A stretch of DNA of 64,000 nt from Aureliella helgolandensis (GCF_007752135.1 NZ_CP036298.1:1054001-1118000); one strand, 5' to 3'. Shown: positions 25,492 through 35,611, numbered from the stretch's first letter. Program-made: numbers and translations. Notes: generated by a model from the letters alone, not told the origin.

Positions 25492-27954
25492 ATGAATCAT
25501 CGATTATCCGAATTCTCAAGGGCCCTATTGTTCTTGACGCTACTTCTCAGCAGTTCCGCGGCCCACGGACAAGTTCAAACCACCGGCACACCGGGAGCCG
25601 CGGATGCGACCACGACCATCAGCGGCAAACAACTACCGGCGCCGCAACCGCCGAACGACGGCAAAATCGGACCAACCGTCGCCGACTCAAAAACCTGGTG
25701 GCCACCCCGCGTCGTGCCTGGAAAAGGAGCACCGAACGTCTTGTTGATCATGACGGATGACGCCGGTTTCGGTGTCAGCGGAACTTTTGGAGGCGTGATT
25801 CCAACGCCAGCCCTGGACCGTGTGGCTAACAACGGATTGCGTTACACGCAGTTCAACTCCACCTCATTGTGTTCGCCCACCCGTGCGGCATTGCTCACGG
25901 GTCGCAATCACCATTCGGTTGGCTTTGGCGTGATCACCGAACTTTCCACCGGATATCCGGGTTACGACTCGATCATCGGTTTGGACAACGGAACCATTGG
26001 TCAAATCCTAAAAGGAAATGGATATGCCACTTCCTGGTTCGGGAAAAACCACAATACACCATCGTTTGCCTACAGTGTGGCGGGGCCGTTTGATCAATGG
26101 CCCTCTGGAATGGGATTTGATTATTTCTACGGCTTCCAGGGTGGCGAAACCGATCAGTACACACCCTACCTATTTCAGGACCATACCCAGATTTTCCCGT
26201 GGAGAGGAAAACCCGATTACAACTTGTCCACCGATCTGGCCGATGAGGCGATTGCCAGGATGAAAGCGCTCCAGGCGGCGAATCCCGGCCAACCCTTCTT
26301 TATCTATTACGCACCGGGTGGCACCCATTCGCCCCATCAACCACCGACGGAATGGATTGAAAAGTTCAAGGGGAAATTCGACATGGGTTGGAACGAAATG
26401 CGGGAGCAGATCTTTGCGAATCAAAAGCGTTTGGGTGTGATCCCCACCAACACGCAACTGACACCTTGGCCGGATGACCTTCCGGAATGGGAATCGCTTT
26501 CAGCCGACGAGAAGAAATTGTTCGCGCGACAGGCCGAAGTATTCGCAGCTTTTGCCGCCTATACCGATGATGAGATCGGCCGCGTGATCCAACAGGTCGA
26601 GGACTTGGGCGAATTGGACAATACCCTGATCATCTACATTTGTGGTGACAACGGAACCAGCCCGGAAGGCACCCTCTTGGGAACGCCCAACCAATATGCG
26701 TCGTTCAACGGTATTCTCGATATTCCCGTGGCAGACCAATTGAAGCTCTATGATGTCTGGGGATCACGGGAAACCTATCCACACATGGCGGTCGGCTGGG
26801 CGTGGGCATTTGACACGCCCTTCAAATACACCAAGCAGGTCGCCTCCCATTTCGGTGGAACCCGTCAGGGCATGGCCATTTCCTGGCCGGGTCATATTGA
26901 CGATATCGGCGGCATCCGCACCCAGTTTCACCACATGATCGATATCATGCCCACGATCATGGACGCTGCCGGAGTATCGCAACCGGAGGAAATCAACGGC
27001 ATCCCGCAGAAGCCCATTCAAGGCACCAGCATGGCATACACCTTTAAGAAGGAGAATGCCAACGCGCCATCCGCCCGCAAAGTTCAATACTTCGAGATGA
27101 TTGCAAATCGTGGCATATACAGTGAAGGCTGGTATGCCAATACGGTGCCTCCTCACGGACCATGGATTTTGAATGCGTCATTCCCTCCGATCGACGAATA
27201 CAAATGGGAATTGTACTACCTGAATGACGATTTCTCCCAAAATAACGACCTCGCTGCACAAAACCCGAAAAAGCTGAAGGAAATGCAGGCACTATTCGAC
27301 CAAGAGGCCAAAAAACACAATGTATACCCACTGGACAACCGTCAGTTCGCTCGTTCCATGGAGCCAAGACCGAGTACAACCGTTGGTAAATCCGAGTTCA
27401 ATTACACAGGTGTGAATCCCGGGATGTCGGACTCAAACGCAGCAAATATCCTGGGGCGGTCTTACACGATTACAGCCGAAGTAACGGTGCCGGACGACGG
27501 GGGCAACGGCATGATCGTTACTGCCGGAGGCCGTTTTGGCGGATGGGGATTTTACATTCTAAAAGGTGTGCCTGTCTTCGGTTACAACATGTTGGGACTC
27601 GCGCAATACAGGTGGGCTGCAAAAGAGCCGCTTACCGCGGGGAAACACACCCTTGTATATGACTATGTCTATGATGGTCCGGGAATCGCGAAGGGTGGAA
27701 CCGGAACCCTGAAGGTGGACGGCGTGGCTGTGGATTCGCACAAACAACCCAATTCAATCGCGTTCATCCAGGTGATGGATGAAACATTTGATGTGGGAGT
27801 GGATACCCGCACCGAGATCAATTCGAAGGATTATATCCTGCCGTTTGATTTCACCGGTTCCATCGACGCTCTTAATATTAAACTCGGGCCCACCCAGTTC
27901 ACTCCAGCCGAACAGAAGAAGATCCATGAGGCTCACGACAAGGCGAACGACTGA
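25492..27954 (+). CDS. Large secreted arylsulfatase with C-terminal beta-sandwich
   Basis: An 820-aa exported sulfatase. The signal peptide is about 1-27 (ALLFLTLLLSSSAAHG). VLLIMTDDAGFGVSG supplies metal ligands; CSPTRAALLTGR places the formylglycine residue at Cys127; WFGKNHNTP is the variant active-site loop of the large arylsulfatases, and IIYICGDNGTS gives the Asp-Asn ligands. After about 600 residues a laminin-G-like sandwich follows (ILGRSYTITAEVTV ... GGWGFYILKGVPVFGYN ... GTLKVDGVAV). This size and layout match the ~780-aa AtsD-like arylsulfatases. It stands after a hairpin, so it may have its own promoter. Substrate unknown. Confidence 0.92.
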   Translation: MNHRLSEFSRALLFLTLLLSSSAAHGQVQTTGTPGAADATTTISGKQLPAPQPPNDGKIGPTVADSKTWWPPRVVPGKGAPNVLLIMTDDAGFGVSGTFGGVIPTPALDRVANNGLRYTQFNSTSLCSPTRAALLTGRNHHSVGFGVITELSTGYPGYDSIIGLDNGTIGQILKGNGYATSWFGKNHNTPSFAYSVAGPFDQWPSGMGFDYFYGFQGGETDQYTPYLFQDHTQIFPWRGKPDYNLSTDLADEAIARMKALQAANPGQPFFIYYAPGGTHSPHQPPTEWIEKFKGKFDMGWNEMREQIFANQKRLGVIPTNTQLTPWPDDLPEWESLSADEKKLFARQAEVFAAFAAYTDDEIGRVIQQVEDLGELDNTLIIYICGDNGTSPEGTLLGTPNQYASFNGILDIPVADQLKLYDVWGSRETYPHMAVGWAWAFDTPFKYTKQVASHFGGTRQGMAISWPGHIDDIGGIRTQFHHMIDIMPTIMDAAGVSQPEEINGIPQKPIQGTSMAYTFKKENANAPSARKVQYFEMIANRGIYSEGWYANTVPPHGPWILNASFPPIDEYKWELYYLNDDFSQNNDLAAQNPKKLKEMQALFDQEAKKHNVYPLDNRQFARSMEPRPSTTVGKSEFNYTGVNPGMSDSNAANILGRSYTITAEVTVPDDGGNGMIVTAGGRFGGWGFYILKGVPVFGYNMLGLAQYRWAAKEPLTAGKHTLVYDYVYDGPGIAKGGTGTLKVDGVAVDSHKQPNSIAFIQVMDETFDVGVDTRTEINSKDYILPFDFTGSIDALNIKLGPTQFTPAEQKKIHEAHDKAND

Positions 27955-28059
27955 TTCTCTTTAATCGCCTATTGCTTTAAAAACATAGCCTCATTCCGGA
28001 AGAGTGTCGCGTATAGCGCGAACCGATTCCTGGGCGGCAACAAACGAAAAGATCAGACC

Positions 28060-30153
28060 ATGAAACAACCTAAACTACTTGCCGCGAAATGCGCCGCACT
28101 TGCCTTATCGGCCGCACTCATATCCGTCCCGGCCTTCGCTGCAGAGAGCATTAAAGGACGTGTCGAGGCCGGCGGCGCTCCGATTTCCGGGGCTGACGTG
28201 ACCCTTTGGCTGGCGGGGCCGGGCGCTCCCGAAAAGCTCGCCGAGACGAAGACGAAGGACGATGGCAGCTATGACCTGGCGCTTGCCGACGGCAAGGACT
28301 ACGGGAAGGACGACGCCGGCGTGATGTATCTCATCGCGGCGGGCGGGATGTCGCAGGTGTCCTCCGGAAACGGACCGAATCCGGCGACTACCTTGATGGC
28401 CACCTTGGGGACCAAGGCCCCGGAGCGCGTGACGATCAACGAGCTCACCACAGTGGCTTCCGCATGGACCGGAGCGCAGTTTCTCGACGGCACAACGATG
28501 AGTGGTAATGCACTCGGCTTGAGGATCGCAGCCGGAAACGTGCCGAACCTGGTCAATCTCGAAACAGGTGGTCTGGGGCCGGTCATCGAGGATCCGCTCA
28601 ACAGTTCGGAGACCACAACATTAGCCAAGTTCAATACGCTTGGTATTCTGCTGACGGCTTGCGTTACCGAGATACCGGACGCGTGCAACAAGTTCTTCGA
28701 AGCGGCCACACCGCCGGGCGGCGTCACGCCGACCAACACGCTGGCCGCGGCGCAAAACGTTGCCCGCTACCCCTCTCATCACGCGAACGAGATTTTTGGG
28801 TTGCTGAACGAATTTTATCCCGTGCCCGCTGGCACGCGATGGCGTGAGGTGGATCTCATCCCTTATCTCAATTTCGCGCCCAGCTCATGGACTCTGTCGC
28901 TGGTCTACTCAGGCGGTGGCTACAACGGAGTGGGCGGCATCGCCATCGACGGCGAGGGCAACATGTGGTCGTCCAACAACTTCCTGGTCGGCGGCCAAAC
29001 CACGATTTTTGATTGGGTCGGCGGCGGAATCTCGAAGTTCGCACCGAACGGCAAGCCGCTTTCCCCGATGATCAAGGGCTTCCGGGGCGGCGGCGTGGAC
29101 AGCGCCGGCTGGGGCATCGCGGTTTCCGGCGATGACAAGGTCTGGGTCACCAGCATTATCGGAAGCACCATTTCCACGTTCGACAGTAAGACCGGGAAGC
29201 CCCTTTCACCGGAGACCGGCTACAACTTCGACGGAAAACTGGGTGCGATGCAGGGCGTCATGGTCGCCCCGAATAGCGACATCTGGACCCTCGACAATGA
29301 CCACAGCCTGCTCGTCCACCTACCCAAGGGCGACGCCTCGAAAGGCCGCATCTACGGTCAGGTCGTGGACGGCAAGCCCGTCGATGGCACCCTCCAGCTC
29401 AAAAAGCCCTTCGCCTTGGCCATCGACCAAAATGATTATATCTGGGTCACCAACAGCGGCTCCAACACCGTGACCCGCTTTCCGGCCAGCGATCCGGGCA
29501 TGGCCGTGGAATTCGAGGTCGGATACAGCCCACACGGGATTGCCATCGACAGCCAGGGCAATGCTTGGGTCGCCAACTCCATCGGCCACATCGGCATCCG
29601 GGAGAAACTGGCCTTCGTCGAGGAGAAGTTCAAAGCGAGGTTTGAGCGTCACGATGGTTCGGCCAGTGAGCGCGCGGCCAAGGAGTGGATCGATCTGTGG
29701 GAAATCAGCGACAAGTTTCCCGGAGGTGATGTGTCGATGATCAGACCTGATTGCACGGTTCTCGGCCCCTTCAACGCCGGCAAGACCATGAACGGCGCCT
29801 GGGGCATTTCCATCGACGGCAATGACAACATCTGGGTCTCGAATTCCATGAGCCACAACCTCTCCCAGTTGTGTGGTGTGCGGACCGAGACCTTCCCGTC
29901 GGGACTTCAAACCGGCGATGCGATTTCGCCCGAGGGGGGCTACATCGGCGGTCTGCAAACCATTACGGGCGTCGCAGCCGATCCCGCCGGCAACGTCTGG
30001 GTGGCCAACAGTTGGGACCAGACACTGGCCGGCTTCAAGCAAGTGCCGGACGAAGCGCTTTCCACCCGCTTCGCCTCCAACACCACGGTGGTCTTCTTCG
30101 GCTTGGCCAAACCCGTGCGGACGCCCTTGATCGGTCCGGCCAGAGCGGAATAA
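28060..30153 (+). CDS. Secreted Vgb/NHL-type beta-propeller protein, cassette copy 2
   Basis: A 697-aa exported protein, paralogue of 17322-19409. The signal peptide is about 1-28 (LALSAALISVPAFAAE). Then come the regulatory-like beta domain (GRVEAGGAPISGADVTLWLAG), the middle region (TTVASAWTGAQFLDGT) and the propeller. Long stretches of the propeller are identical to copy 1, including its helical insert (ERAAKEWIDLWEISDK). The N-terminal third is more diverged. High similarity over the whole length supports a duplication, not independent acquisition. A relic of DUF1254 sequence starts 15 bases after its stop. Confidence 0.86.
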   Translation: MKQPKLLAAKCAALALSAALISVPAFAAESIKGRVEAGGAPISGADVTLWLAGPGAPEKLAETKTKDDGSYDLALADGKDYGKDDAGVMYLIAAGGMSQVSSGNGPNPATTLMATLGTKAPERVTINELTTVASAWTGAQFLDGTTMSGNALGLRIAAGNVPNLVNLETGGLGPVIEDPLNSSETTTLAKFNTLGILLTACVTEIPDACNKFFEAATPPGGVTPTNTLAAAQNVARYPSHHANEIFGLLNEFYPVPAGTRWREVDLIPYLNFAPSSWTLSLVYSGGGYNGVGGIAIDGEGNMWSSNNFLVGGQTTIFDWVGGGISKFAPNGKPLSPMIKGFRGGGVDSAGWGIAVSGDDKVWVTSIIGSTISTFDSKTGKPLSPETGYNFDGKLGAMQGVMVAPNSDIWTLDNDHSLLVHLPKGDASKGRIYGQVVDGKPVDGTLQLKKPFALAIDQNDYIWVTNSGSNTVTRFPASDPGMAVEFEVGYSPHGIAIDSQGNAWVANSIGHIGIREKLAFVEEKFKARFERHDGSASERAAKEWIDLWEISDKFPGGDVSMIRPDCTVLGPFNAGKTMNGAWGISIDGNDNIWVSNSMSHNLSQLCGVRTETFPSGLQTGDAISPEGGYIGGLQTITGVAADPAGNVWVANSWDQTLAGFKQVPDEALSTRFASNTTVVFFGLAKPVRTPLIGPARAE

Positions 30154-30167
30154 ATCATGCATGCGGC

Positions 30168-30224
30168 GAGCAGAATTGGAAGGGTGATAAACCCGCAGGC
30201 ATCGTATAATTCGAGCCAGTTAAG
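30168..30224 (+). pseudogene. Relic of a DUF1254/DUF1214 gene
   Basis: In one frame this stretch reads EQNWKGDKPAGIV, stop, FEPVKK. The first part resembles DWKGEKPDGIKEV of the DUF1254 lipoprotein (22048 gene). The second resembles the extreme C-terminus IEPVK of the 20411 gene. It looks like a scar left by deletion of one or two genes between the propeller and the next DUF1254 gene. The match is short, so confidence is moderate. Confidence 0.5.
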
Positions 30225-30297
30225 AAAACGACCTAGAAGCCGCCCGCAAATTCAGACTTGAAGACACCCCATTCATAATTAACAGAAACCAGGCATC

Positions 30298-31335
30298 ATG
30301 AAAACAAACATCATCACACTAATATTGACGGGCGCGCTCACTCTCTCGAGCGCCAATGCACAAACAGATCCGACCAAAGAATCCAATGCGCCCATTGTTG
30401 TTAATGTCGACAATTTCAATAAAGCACAGACCGACTTTGAGTTCGCAGGAATCATTAAATTGTCAGGCATCAACCAGGTTCACAGCAACCGGACGCCCAC
30501 GCCGATCGACAAGCAGAATGTTATCCGAATGAACCGGGATACGCTTTATAGCCTCGGTGTGATTGACATTTCCCAAGGCGCGACCGTCACCTTGCCGAAT
30601 AGCGGCAAGCGATACATGTCATTGATGGTGATCAATAACGAAGGGTACGTGAATGATGTTTACTACGGCGCTGGTGCGTACGAATTGACGATGGAGAAAT
30701 TTGAAACTCCCTACGTCGGCGTGGTCATTCGCACACTTGCGAATCCAGAAGATGCCGCAGATTTGGCGATCGCCCACAAACTGCAAGACCAGATTCAAAT
30801 TTCTGCCGGGTCGGATCAACCGTTCGTTGTGCCGAATTACGACAAAGCCAGCTACAAGGCAACGCTTGATGCGATTCTTGAATTAGCCAAGGGCCTGAAA
30901 CGCTTCACCCAGACCTTCGGCTCCAAAGCCGACGTCGATCCAGTGCACTTTCTGATTGGCAACGCCTCTGCGTGGGGCGGACTGCCGGATAAGGACGCTC
31001 AGTATGTGAATGTGCAACCGAATCTGCCCGTCGGCGAATACGAGATCACGGTCAAGGATGTCCCGGTCAAGGGATTTTGGTCCATCAGCCTCTACAACGA
31101 AGAGGGATACTTCCAGGAAAACAAGTACGGCGCCTACAGTCTCAATAGCCTGATTGCCAAGCCAAATAGCGATGGCTCTTACACCATTCGCTTCGGAGGA
31201 GATCCGGACACCACTGAGAACTGCCTACCGATCATGAAAGGTTGGAACTACGCCATTCGAATGTATCAACCAAGCCAGGCGATCATCGACGGGAACTGGA
31301 CCTTCCCGGGCCCACCGAGGAAAAGAAGTAAGTAA
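30298..31335 (+). CDS. Secreted short DUF1254/DUF1214 protein
   Basis: A 345-aa exported protein. The signal peptide covers 1-21 (LILTGALTLSSANAQ). It keeps both domains in compact form: a DUF1254 part (NFNKAQTDFEFAGIIK, VIRMNRDTLYSLGVIDISQGATVTLP, MSLMVINNEGYVNDVYYGAG) and a DUF1214 part (YEITVKDVPVKGFWSISLYNEEGYF, SDGSYTIRFGGDPDTTENCLPIMKGWNYAIRMYQP). Length is typical of the stand-alone small members. Same direction as, and 62 bases before, the next DUF1254 gene, so probably co-transcribed. No counterpart was seen in the first cassette. Confidence 0.87.
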   Translation: MKTNIITLILTGALTLSSANAQTDPTKESNAPIVVNVDNFNKAQTDFEFAGIIKLSGINQVHSNRTPTPIDKQNVIRMNRDTLYSLGVIDISQGATVTLPNSGKRYMSLMVINNEGYVNDVYYGAGAYELTMEKFETPYVGVVIRTLANPEDAADLAIAHKLQDQIQISAGSDQPFVVPNYDKASYKATLDAILELAKGLKRFTQTFGSKADVDPVHFLIGNASAWGGLPDKDAQYVNVQPNLPVGEYEITVKDVPVKGFWSISLYNEEGYFQENKYGAYSLNSLIAKPNSDGSYTIRFGGDPDTTENCLPIMKGWNYAIRMYQPSQAIIDGNWTFPGPPRKRSK

Positions 31336-31397
31336 GCCATCGTGATGCTACTAAGACTGAACCGATTCAATTTGTACAGAATTCTTCCCTGCGAATC

Positions 31398-32915
31398 ATG
31401 AAACCAATGAAACCATACATCACCACAATTGCACTCACCTGCGCGCTCACCATGGCGACAGCCTACGGACAGGACGACCCAGCCCGGGAAGCTGCGAAAA
31501 CGAAGGCGGCATCCATCTCGGAGAAAGTCCAGACGGTCGCAGGCGAGCTGGAATTCTTCGATGGCGTGCCGATCGGCGACACCAACGATCTCGTCTACGA
31601 CTATTTGACCCGCTCACGCGCGCTCGGGGTTTATCTCGACAACGTTGGTGCGGTTTCCATCTACAGTGTTCTCGCCGGGATGGCCGAGCAAGGAGCCGAT
31701 GCTCCGAACAAAATCGCCCTATGGGAACAGATGATGGATTCCCGGACGCCGGTTATCACCTCCAACACCTCCACGATGTATGCCTACGCTCCGACGGATC
31801 TGGCAAAGGATGGCCCGACCGTCATCGAGATCCCACCCGGCATGCTCGGCTTCCTCGACGATGCCTGGCAGCGTTTCGTCGGCGATATGGGGGTGACCGG
31901 TCCGGACAAGGGCAAGGGGGGCAAATACCTGGTCATTCCTCCCGGCTATGAGGGCGAAATCCCGGACGGATACTTTCTCCTGAAGCCACCCACCAACCGG
32001 AACTTCCTCTTCCTCCGCGGCTCCGTGAAGGATGGTCTGGAAGCAGCTGTCGAAAATTTCCGGTCCGGGCTCAAAGTTTATCCGCTGAAGGATGCCGCCA
32101 ATCCGCCGCCGACCGAGCTTGTCAACATGTCCGGCCGTTCATTTAGCACTATCTTCCCGAGTACCTTGGAATACTATGAGATCCTGAACAACATCGTCCA
32201 GGCCGAGCCGATCGACGCGGTGAATCCGGAAGTTCGCGGTTACATGGCCAGCATCGGCATCGTCAAAGGACAGCCCTTCAATCCCGACGAGCGGATGAAA
32301 AAGCTGCTCACCGAGGCGGCCTTGCTCGGGAATGCTGCCGGGCGTTCCATCACTTACGACACACGAATCTCCGGGGTGAAGATCTATCCGGATACGAATA
32401 GCAACTGGGTGACCGCCTACGCGAACAAGAATACCTCCTTCGAAGCGGACGGGACGATCAATCTCGATGCCCGGGTGCTTTTCTACTACAACGCTGGCGG
32501 TGTGACTCCTGCGATGGCGACACCTCATGTCGGACAAGGCTCCGACTATGCTTTGGGTGTGTTGGACAAGAACGATCTGCCATTCGATGGATCGAAGACC
32601 TACAAGCTGCATCTGCCGCCGAACGTGCCGGTCGCCAACTTCTGGGCGGTCACGATGTATGACACCCAGACCCGTTGCCAACTCCAGACCAGCCAGCTCT
32701 TCCCGACTGTCGGCAGCCTGACCAAGGGAATGGAAAAGAATGAGGACGGCTCCTACGACGTCTACTTCGGACCAAAAGCGCCGGAGGGCAAGGAGGGCAA
32801 TTGGCTGGCCACCAACCCCGGCAAAAGCTGGTTCTGTATCCTTCGCATGTACGGCCCGCTTGAGCCATGGATCGAAAAGACCTGGCGTCCCGGCGAGATT
32901 GAGTTGGTGAACTAG
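31398..32915 (+). CDS. Secreted DUF1254/DUF1214 protein, cassette copy 2
   Basis: A 505-aa exported protein, paralogue of 20411-21943 (for example LEFFDGVPIGDTNDLVYDYL, DKGKGGKYLVIPPGYEG, YANKNTSFEADGTINLDARV, KLHLPPNVPVANFWAVTMYD, NEDGSYDVYFGPKAPEGKE and the ending WRPGEIELVN). The signal peptide ends near TAYGQD. The two proteins align over their full lengths without large gaps. As in the first cassette, a DUF1254-lipoprotein-like sequence follows, but here only as a relic. Function unknown. Confidence 0.88.
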   Translation: MKPMKPYITTIALTCALTMATAYGQDDPAREAAKTKAASISEKVQTVAGELEFFDGVPIGDTNDLVYDYLTRSRALGVYLDNVGAVSIYSVLAGMAEQGADAPNKIALWEQMMDSRTPVITSNTSTMYAYAPTDLAKDGPTVIEIPPGMLGFLDDAWQRFVGDMGVTGPDKGKGGKYLVIPPGYEGEIPDGYFLLKPPTNRNFLFLRGSVKDGLEAAVENFRSGLKVYPLKDAANPPPTELVNMSGRSFSTIFPSTLEYYEILNNIVQAEPIDAVNPEVRGYMASIGIVKGQPFNPDERMKKLLTEAALLGNAAGRSITYDTRISGVKIYPDTNSNWVTAYANKNTSFEADGTINLDARVLFYYNAGGVTPAMATPHVGQGSDYALGVLDKNDLPFDGSKTYKLHLPPNVPVANFWAVTMYDTQTRCQLQTSQLFPTVGSLTKGMEKNEDGSYDVYFGPKAPEGKEGNWLATNPGKSWFCILRMYGPLEPWIEKTWRPGEIELVN

Positions 32916-33039
32916 CCGAACGGAGACGACCGCCTTATCGAGGAGCTGGAAGAGAAGTTCGAGAAGGCCAGCAAACAGACCCAAGCGGAGCGAAGATCAA
33001 TAAGATCGGAGACCGCAGCGAATTTTGAAGCAATCCTGA

Positions 33040-33087
33040 AGCAGCTTCCTACACGGCCTGCCGATCGTCATGAACTACGCTAGCGAG
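33040..33087 (+). pseudogene. Relic of DUF1254 lipoprotein gene
   Basis: One frame reads SSFLHGLPIVMNYASE and matches EGFIYGLPIVMNYAVM near the N-terminus of the 22048 gene. It sits right after the DUF1254 gene, the same position that gene has in the first cassette. Stop codons lie on both sides, so it is a fragment. Confidence 0.65.
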
Positions 33088-33433
33088 ATTTCCAACCCCT
33101 TGCCTCAGTTGCATCGACCACAGGCTAGAACAACAAGCTCATCGCGGCGTCGGTCCAATCCACCGACTGCGGCTTCTGGTGGCAGAAGCGAAGTCGAACT
33201 GGCTGCATTCAACGTTTTGCGAATGCCTCCATTCGGACGCAATGACAAACCGTCTTGAGCCACGGACGATTCTGCTACAGTGATTAACAAGATCGTCAGT
33301 ACGCAAGGCTTTGCAGCATACCCTGGGTATTAACTTCGCCTGGCGTCTGTTCTGCATTGGTCGGGGCGGGTAGTTGCCATGCGGAGCGATGAGTATTATT
33401 CGGACTTATGTACGCACTCTCGAGGGGCTGAAT

Positions 33434-34846
33434 ATGGTCAGATGTAGTTGGCTGGCACGATTGAATCGCGGGCGGATTGTAGCGGTCGGCATGGCCTGGG
33501 GGCTGCTTCTGCTGACTACGTCTCTAGTCAATGCGCAGGTTGTGCCAAGCCAGACCACCGATGCGTCTGCGACTCCTAACCTAATCTATATCATGGTGGA
33601 TGATTTGGGATACGGCGATCTGGGCTGTTTCGGTCAAACAGAAATCAAGACCCCGAACTTGGATCGTATGGCGTCGGAAGGTATGAAGTTGACCAGCTAC
33701 TACGCCGGTTGTACCGTGTGTCGCCCGTCGCGTTTGTCACTATGGACTGGGAAACACATGGGACATACGCCCATCGATTCCAATGCCGCATACGTCTTTC
33801 GTCCGGAAGACGTGACCGTGGCGGAATTGTTGCAACAATCCGGGTACGCTACCGGCGGTGTTGGCAAGTGGGCCATGGGGGGCATCGAAACGACAGGCCA
33901 CCCGAATCGCAATGGGTTCGACTTCTGGATGGGCTATCTCGACCAGGGCGATGCCCACAATTACTATCCCACTCATTTGTGGAAAAACGACCAGAAAATT
34001 CCATTGGCGGGCAATGTCATTGGCGATTATGCCGAAGGCCGGGGACGGGTTGCGTCTCAACGCACTACCTATTCCCATGATGTCATGACCGAGCAGGCGT
34101 TTGAATTTGTACGCAGGCATGCTCACGATCCGTTTTTACTGCACGTGCATTGGACCATTCCGCATGCCAACAACGAAGGCGGGCGGGTTACAGGCAACGG
34201 CATGGAAGTGCCAACTTACGGAATCTATGCCCAGAAAGACTGGCCGGATGTCGAGAAGGGGCAAGCCGCCATGATTACCCGCATGGATGCCGATGTGGGT
34301 AGGCTGCTGGGGCTGCTGCGAGAGTTAGGGATTGCGGATCATACGTTAGTCATCTTTACCTCGGACAACGGACCGCATCACGAGGGAGGACACAATCATG
34401 AGTATTTTGACGCCAACGGCCCGCTCCGGGGTTACAAGCGAGATTTGTATGACGGTGGAATTCGTGCCCCGACCATTGCTTGGTGGCCCGACCATGTGCA
34501 AGCCGGTTCGGTGAATGATATTCCGCTAGCGGCCTATGATTGGCTGCCCACCGCTTGCCAGTTCGCAGGAGTCACGCCACCGGAGCAAATCGACGGTATT
34601 TCCTATCTGCCAACGCTACTGGGAATGCCCCAGCCTGCGCACGACTATCTATTCTGGAGTTACGAAGACAAGCGGGCAGTTCGGCAGGGCAAATGGAAGG
34701 CGCTGATTCCAGGCAAAGGCAAGCCGCTGGAGCTCTACGATTTGCAAGTCGATATTGGCGAGCAGCATGACTTAGCGGCTGATTTTCCGGAAGTGGTTCG
34801 TCGCATGCAGGACATCATCGCGGAGGCATACGTTCCCAAAAAGTGA
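33434..34846 (+). CDS. Secreted sulfatase (formylglycine type)
   Basis: A 470-aa exported sulfatase. The start at 33434 has GAGGGG about 7 bases upstream and gives a signal peptide (VAVGMAWGLLLLTTSLVNAQ). IYIMVDDLGYGDLGCFGQ supplies metal ligands; CRPSRLSLWTGKHMGH places the formylglycine at Cys96; GGVGKWAMGG has the active-site Lys, and VIFTSDNGPHHEGGH the Asp-Asn pair. It belongs to the N-acetylgalactosamine-6-sulfatase/arylsulfatase A-like branch by overall motifs (inference). It closes the sulfatase/DUF1254 block, and palindromic repeat copy C follows about 90 bases later. Confidence 0.92.
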   Translation: MVRCSWLARLNRGRIVAVGMAWGLLLLTTSLVNAQVVPSQTTDASATPNLIYIMVDDLGYGDLGCFGQTEIKTPNLDRMASEGMKLTSYYAGCTVCRPSRLSLWTGKHMGHTPIDSNAAYVFRPEDVTVAELLQQSGYATGGVGKWAMGGIETTGHPNRNGFDFWMGYLDQGDAHNYYPTHLWKNDQKIPLAGNVIGDYAEGRGRVASQRTTYSHDVMTEQAFEFVRRHAHDPFLLHVHWTIPHANNEGGRVTGNGMEVPTYGIYAQKDWPDVEKGQAAMITRMDADVGRLLGLLRELGIADHTLVIFTSDNGPHHEGGHNHEYFDANGPLRGYKRDLYDGGIRAPTIAWWPDHVQAGSVNDIPLAAYDWLPTACQFAGVTPPEQIDGISYLPTLLGMPQPAHDYLFWSYEDKRAVRQGKWKALIPGKGKPLELYDLQVDIGEQHDLAADFPEVVRRMQDIIAEAYVPKK

Positions 34847-34939
34847 ACACACGGCCGTTCCTGCCTTGTTTCATACCGAAGGGGATTTGCGCATCAAAGG
34901 ACCGTTTCTTGGTTTACAGTCTCTAGCGATAGACTGCTT

Positions 34940-35051
34940 AGGACCGTCGGAACAATATGTGTCGCCAGATCGCTCCGGCGATCGGCATTTTCCCGAACGA
35001 ACCGGCGGAGCGGTTCGGCGACTAACCGCCAATAATTGTTTCGACGGTCCA
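34940..35051 (+). repeat. 112-bp palindromic dispersed repeat, copy C
   Basis: It starts AGGACCGTCGGAACAATATG and ends in TTTCGACGGTCCA. The inner arms are GATCGCTCCGGCGATCGGC and CGGCGGAGCGGTTCGGCGAC. Orientation is opposite to A and B. It lies downstream of the sulfatase gene. The 5' flank CTTAGGACC shows that the full outer arm includes CTTA. Confidence 0.85.
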
Positions 35052-35611
35052 GAGCCGCTCGATGCCCGTTCCCAGACAGCGGCAAGTTGCGGCTGCTCGC
35101 TTTTGAGGAACCGAAACTTCGCGCTCCATTTCAAGACCAATGACATGCCCGTAGGTGCACGATTGCCAGGCTGAGGCCAGCCATTACCAACCTGCCGCCT
35201 GGAGATGATTGCGAAGATGTCGATACCGCCATTCAGTATTGCGCGTTATGGTGGTGCCGAAAGTCATCGACATCTCAAGGGAGGTTAGGGAGCCGCTTCA
35301 AACTGGACCCATTCAAAATCTTTCTCACCAGAAGGAACATCCAACACCCAATACATTCTTCGGCGAATCAACGACTCAACATCCCTGATGAACCAGCTAA
35401 CAAGTCGGTGAAGGGGATGGCTCGGCGCAGTCCGGCTTGAAGTTGACGTCTTCTCCTCGCCTCCCGTTACCTTTACCGTTCTTGCTGTCCGTCGTTGCGC
35501 GGTCGATTGTCAGGTTTCGTGTCACGCATGGGCGTTTTTCCGAAGCCACGAAGTGGCGGCATGTGCTAGCCCCGAACGCGAGTCCGGGGAATGAAAACCA
35601 GGGACGCACCA

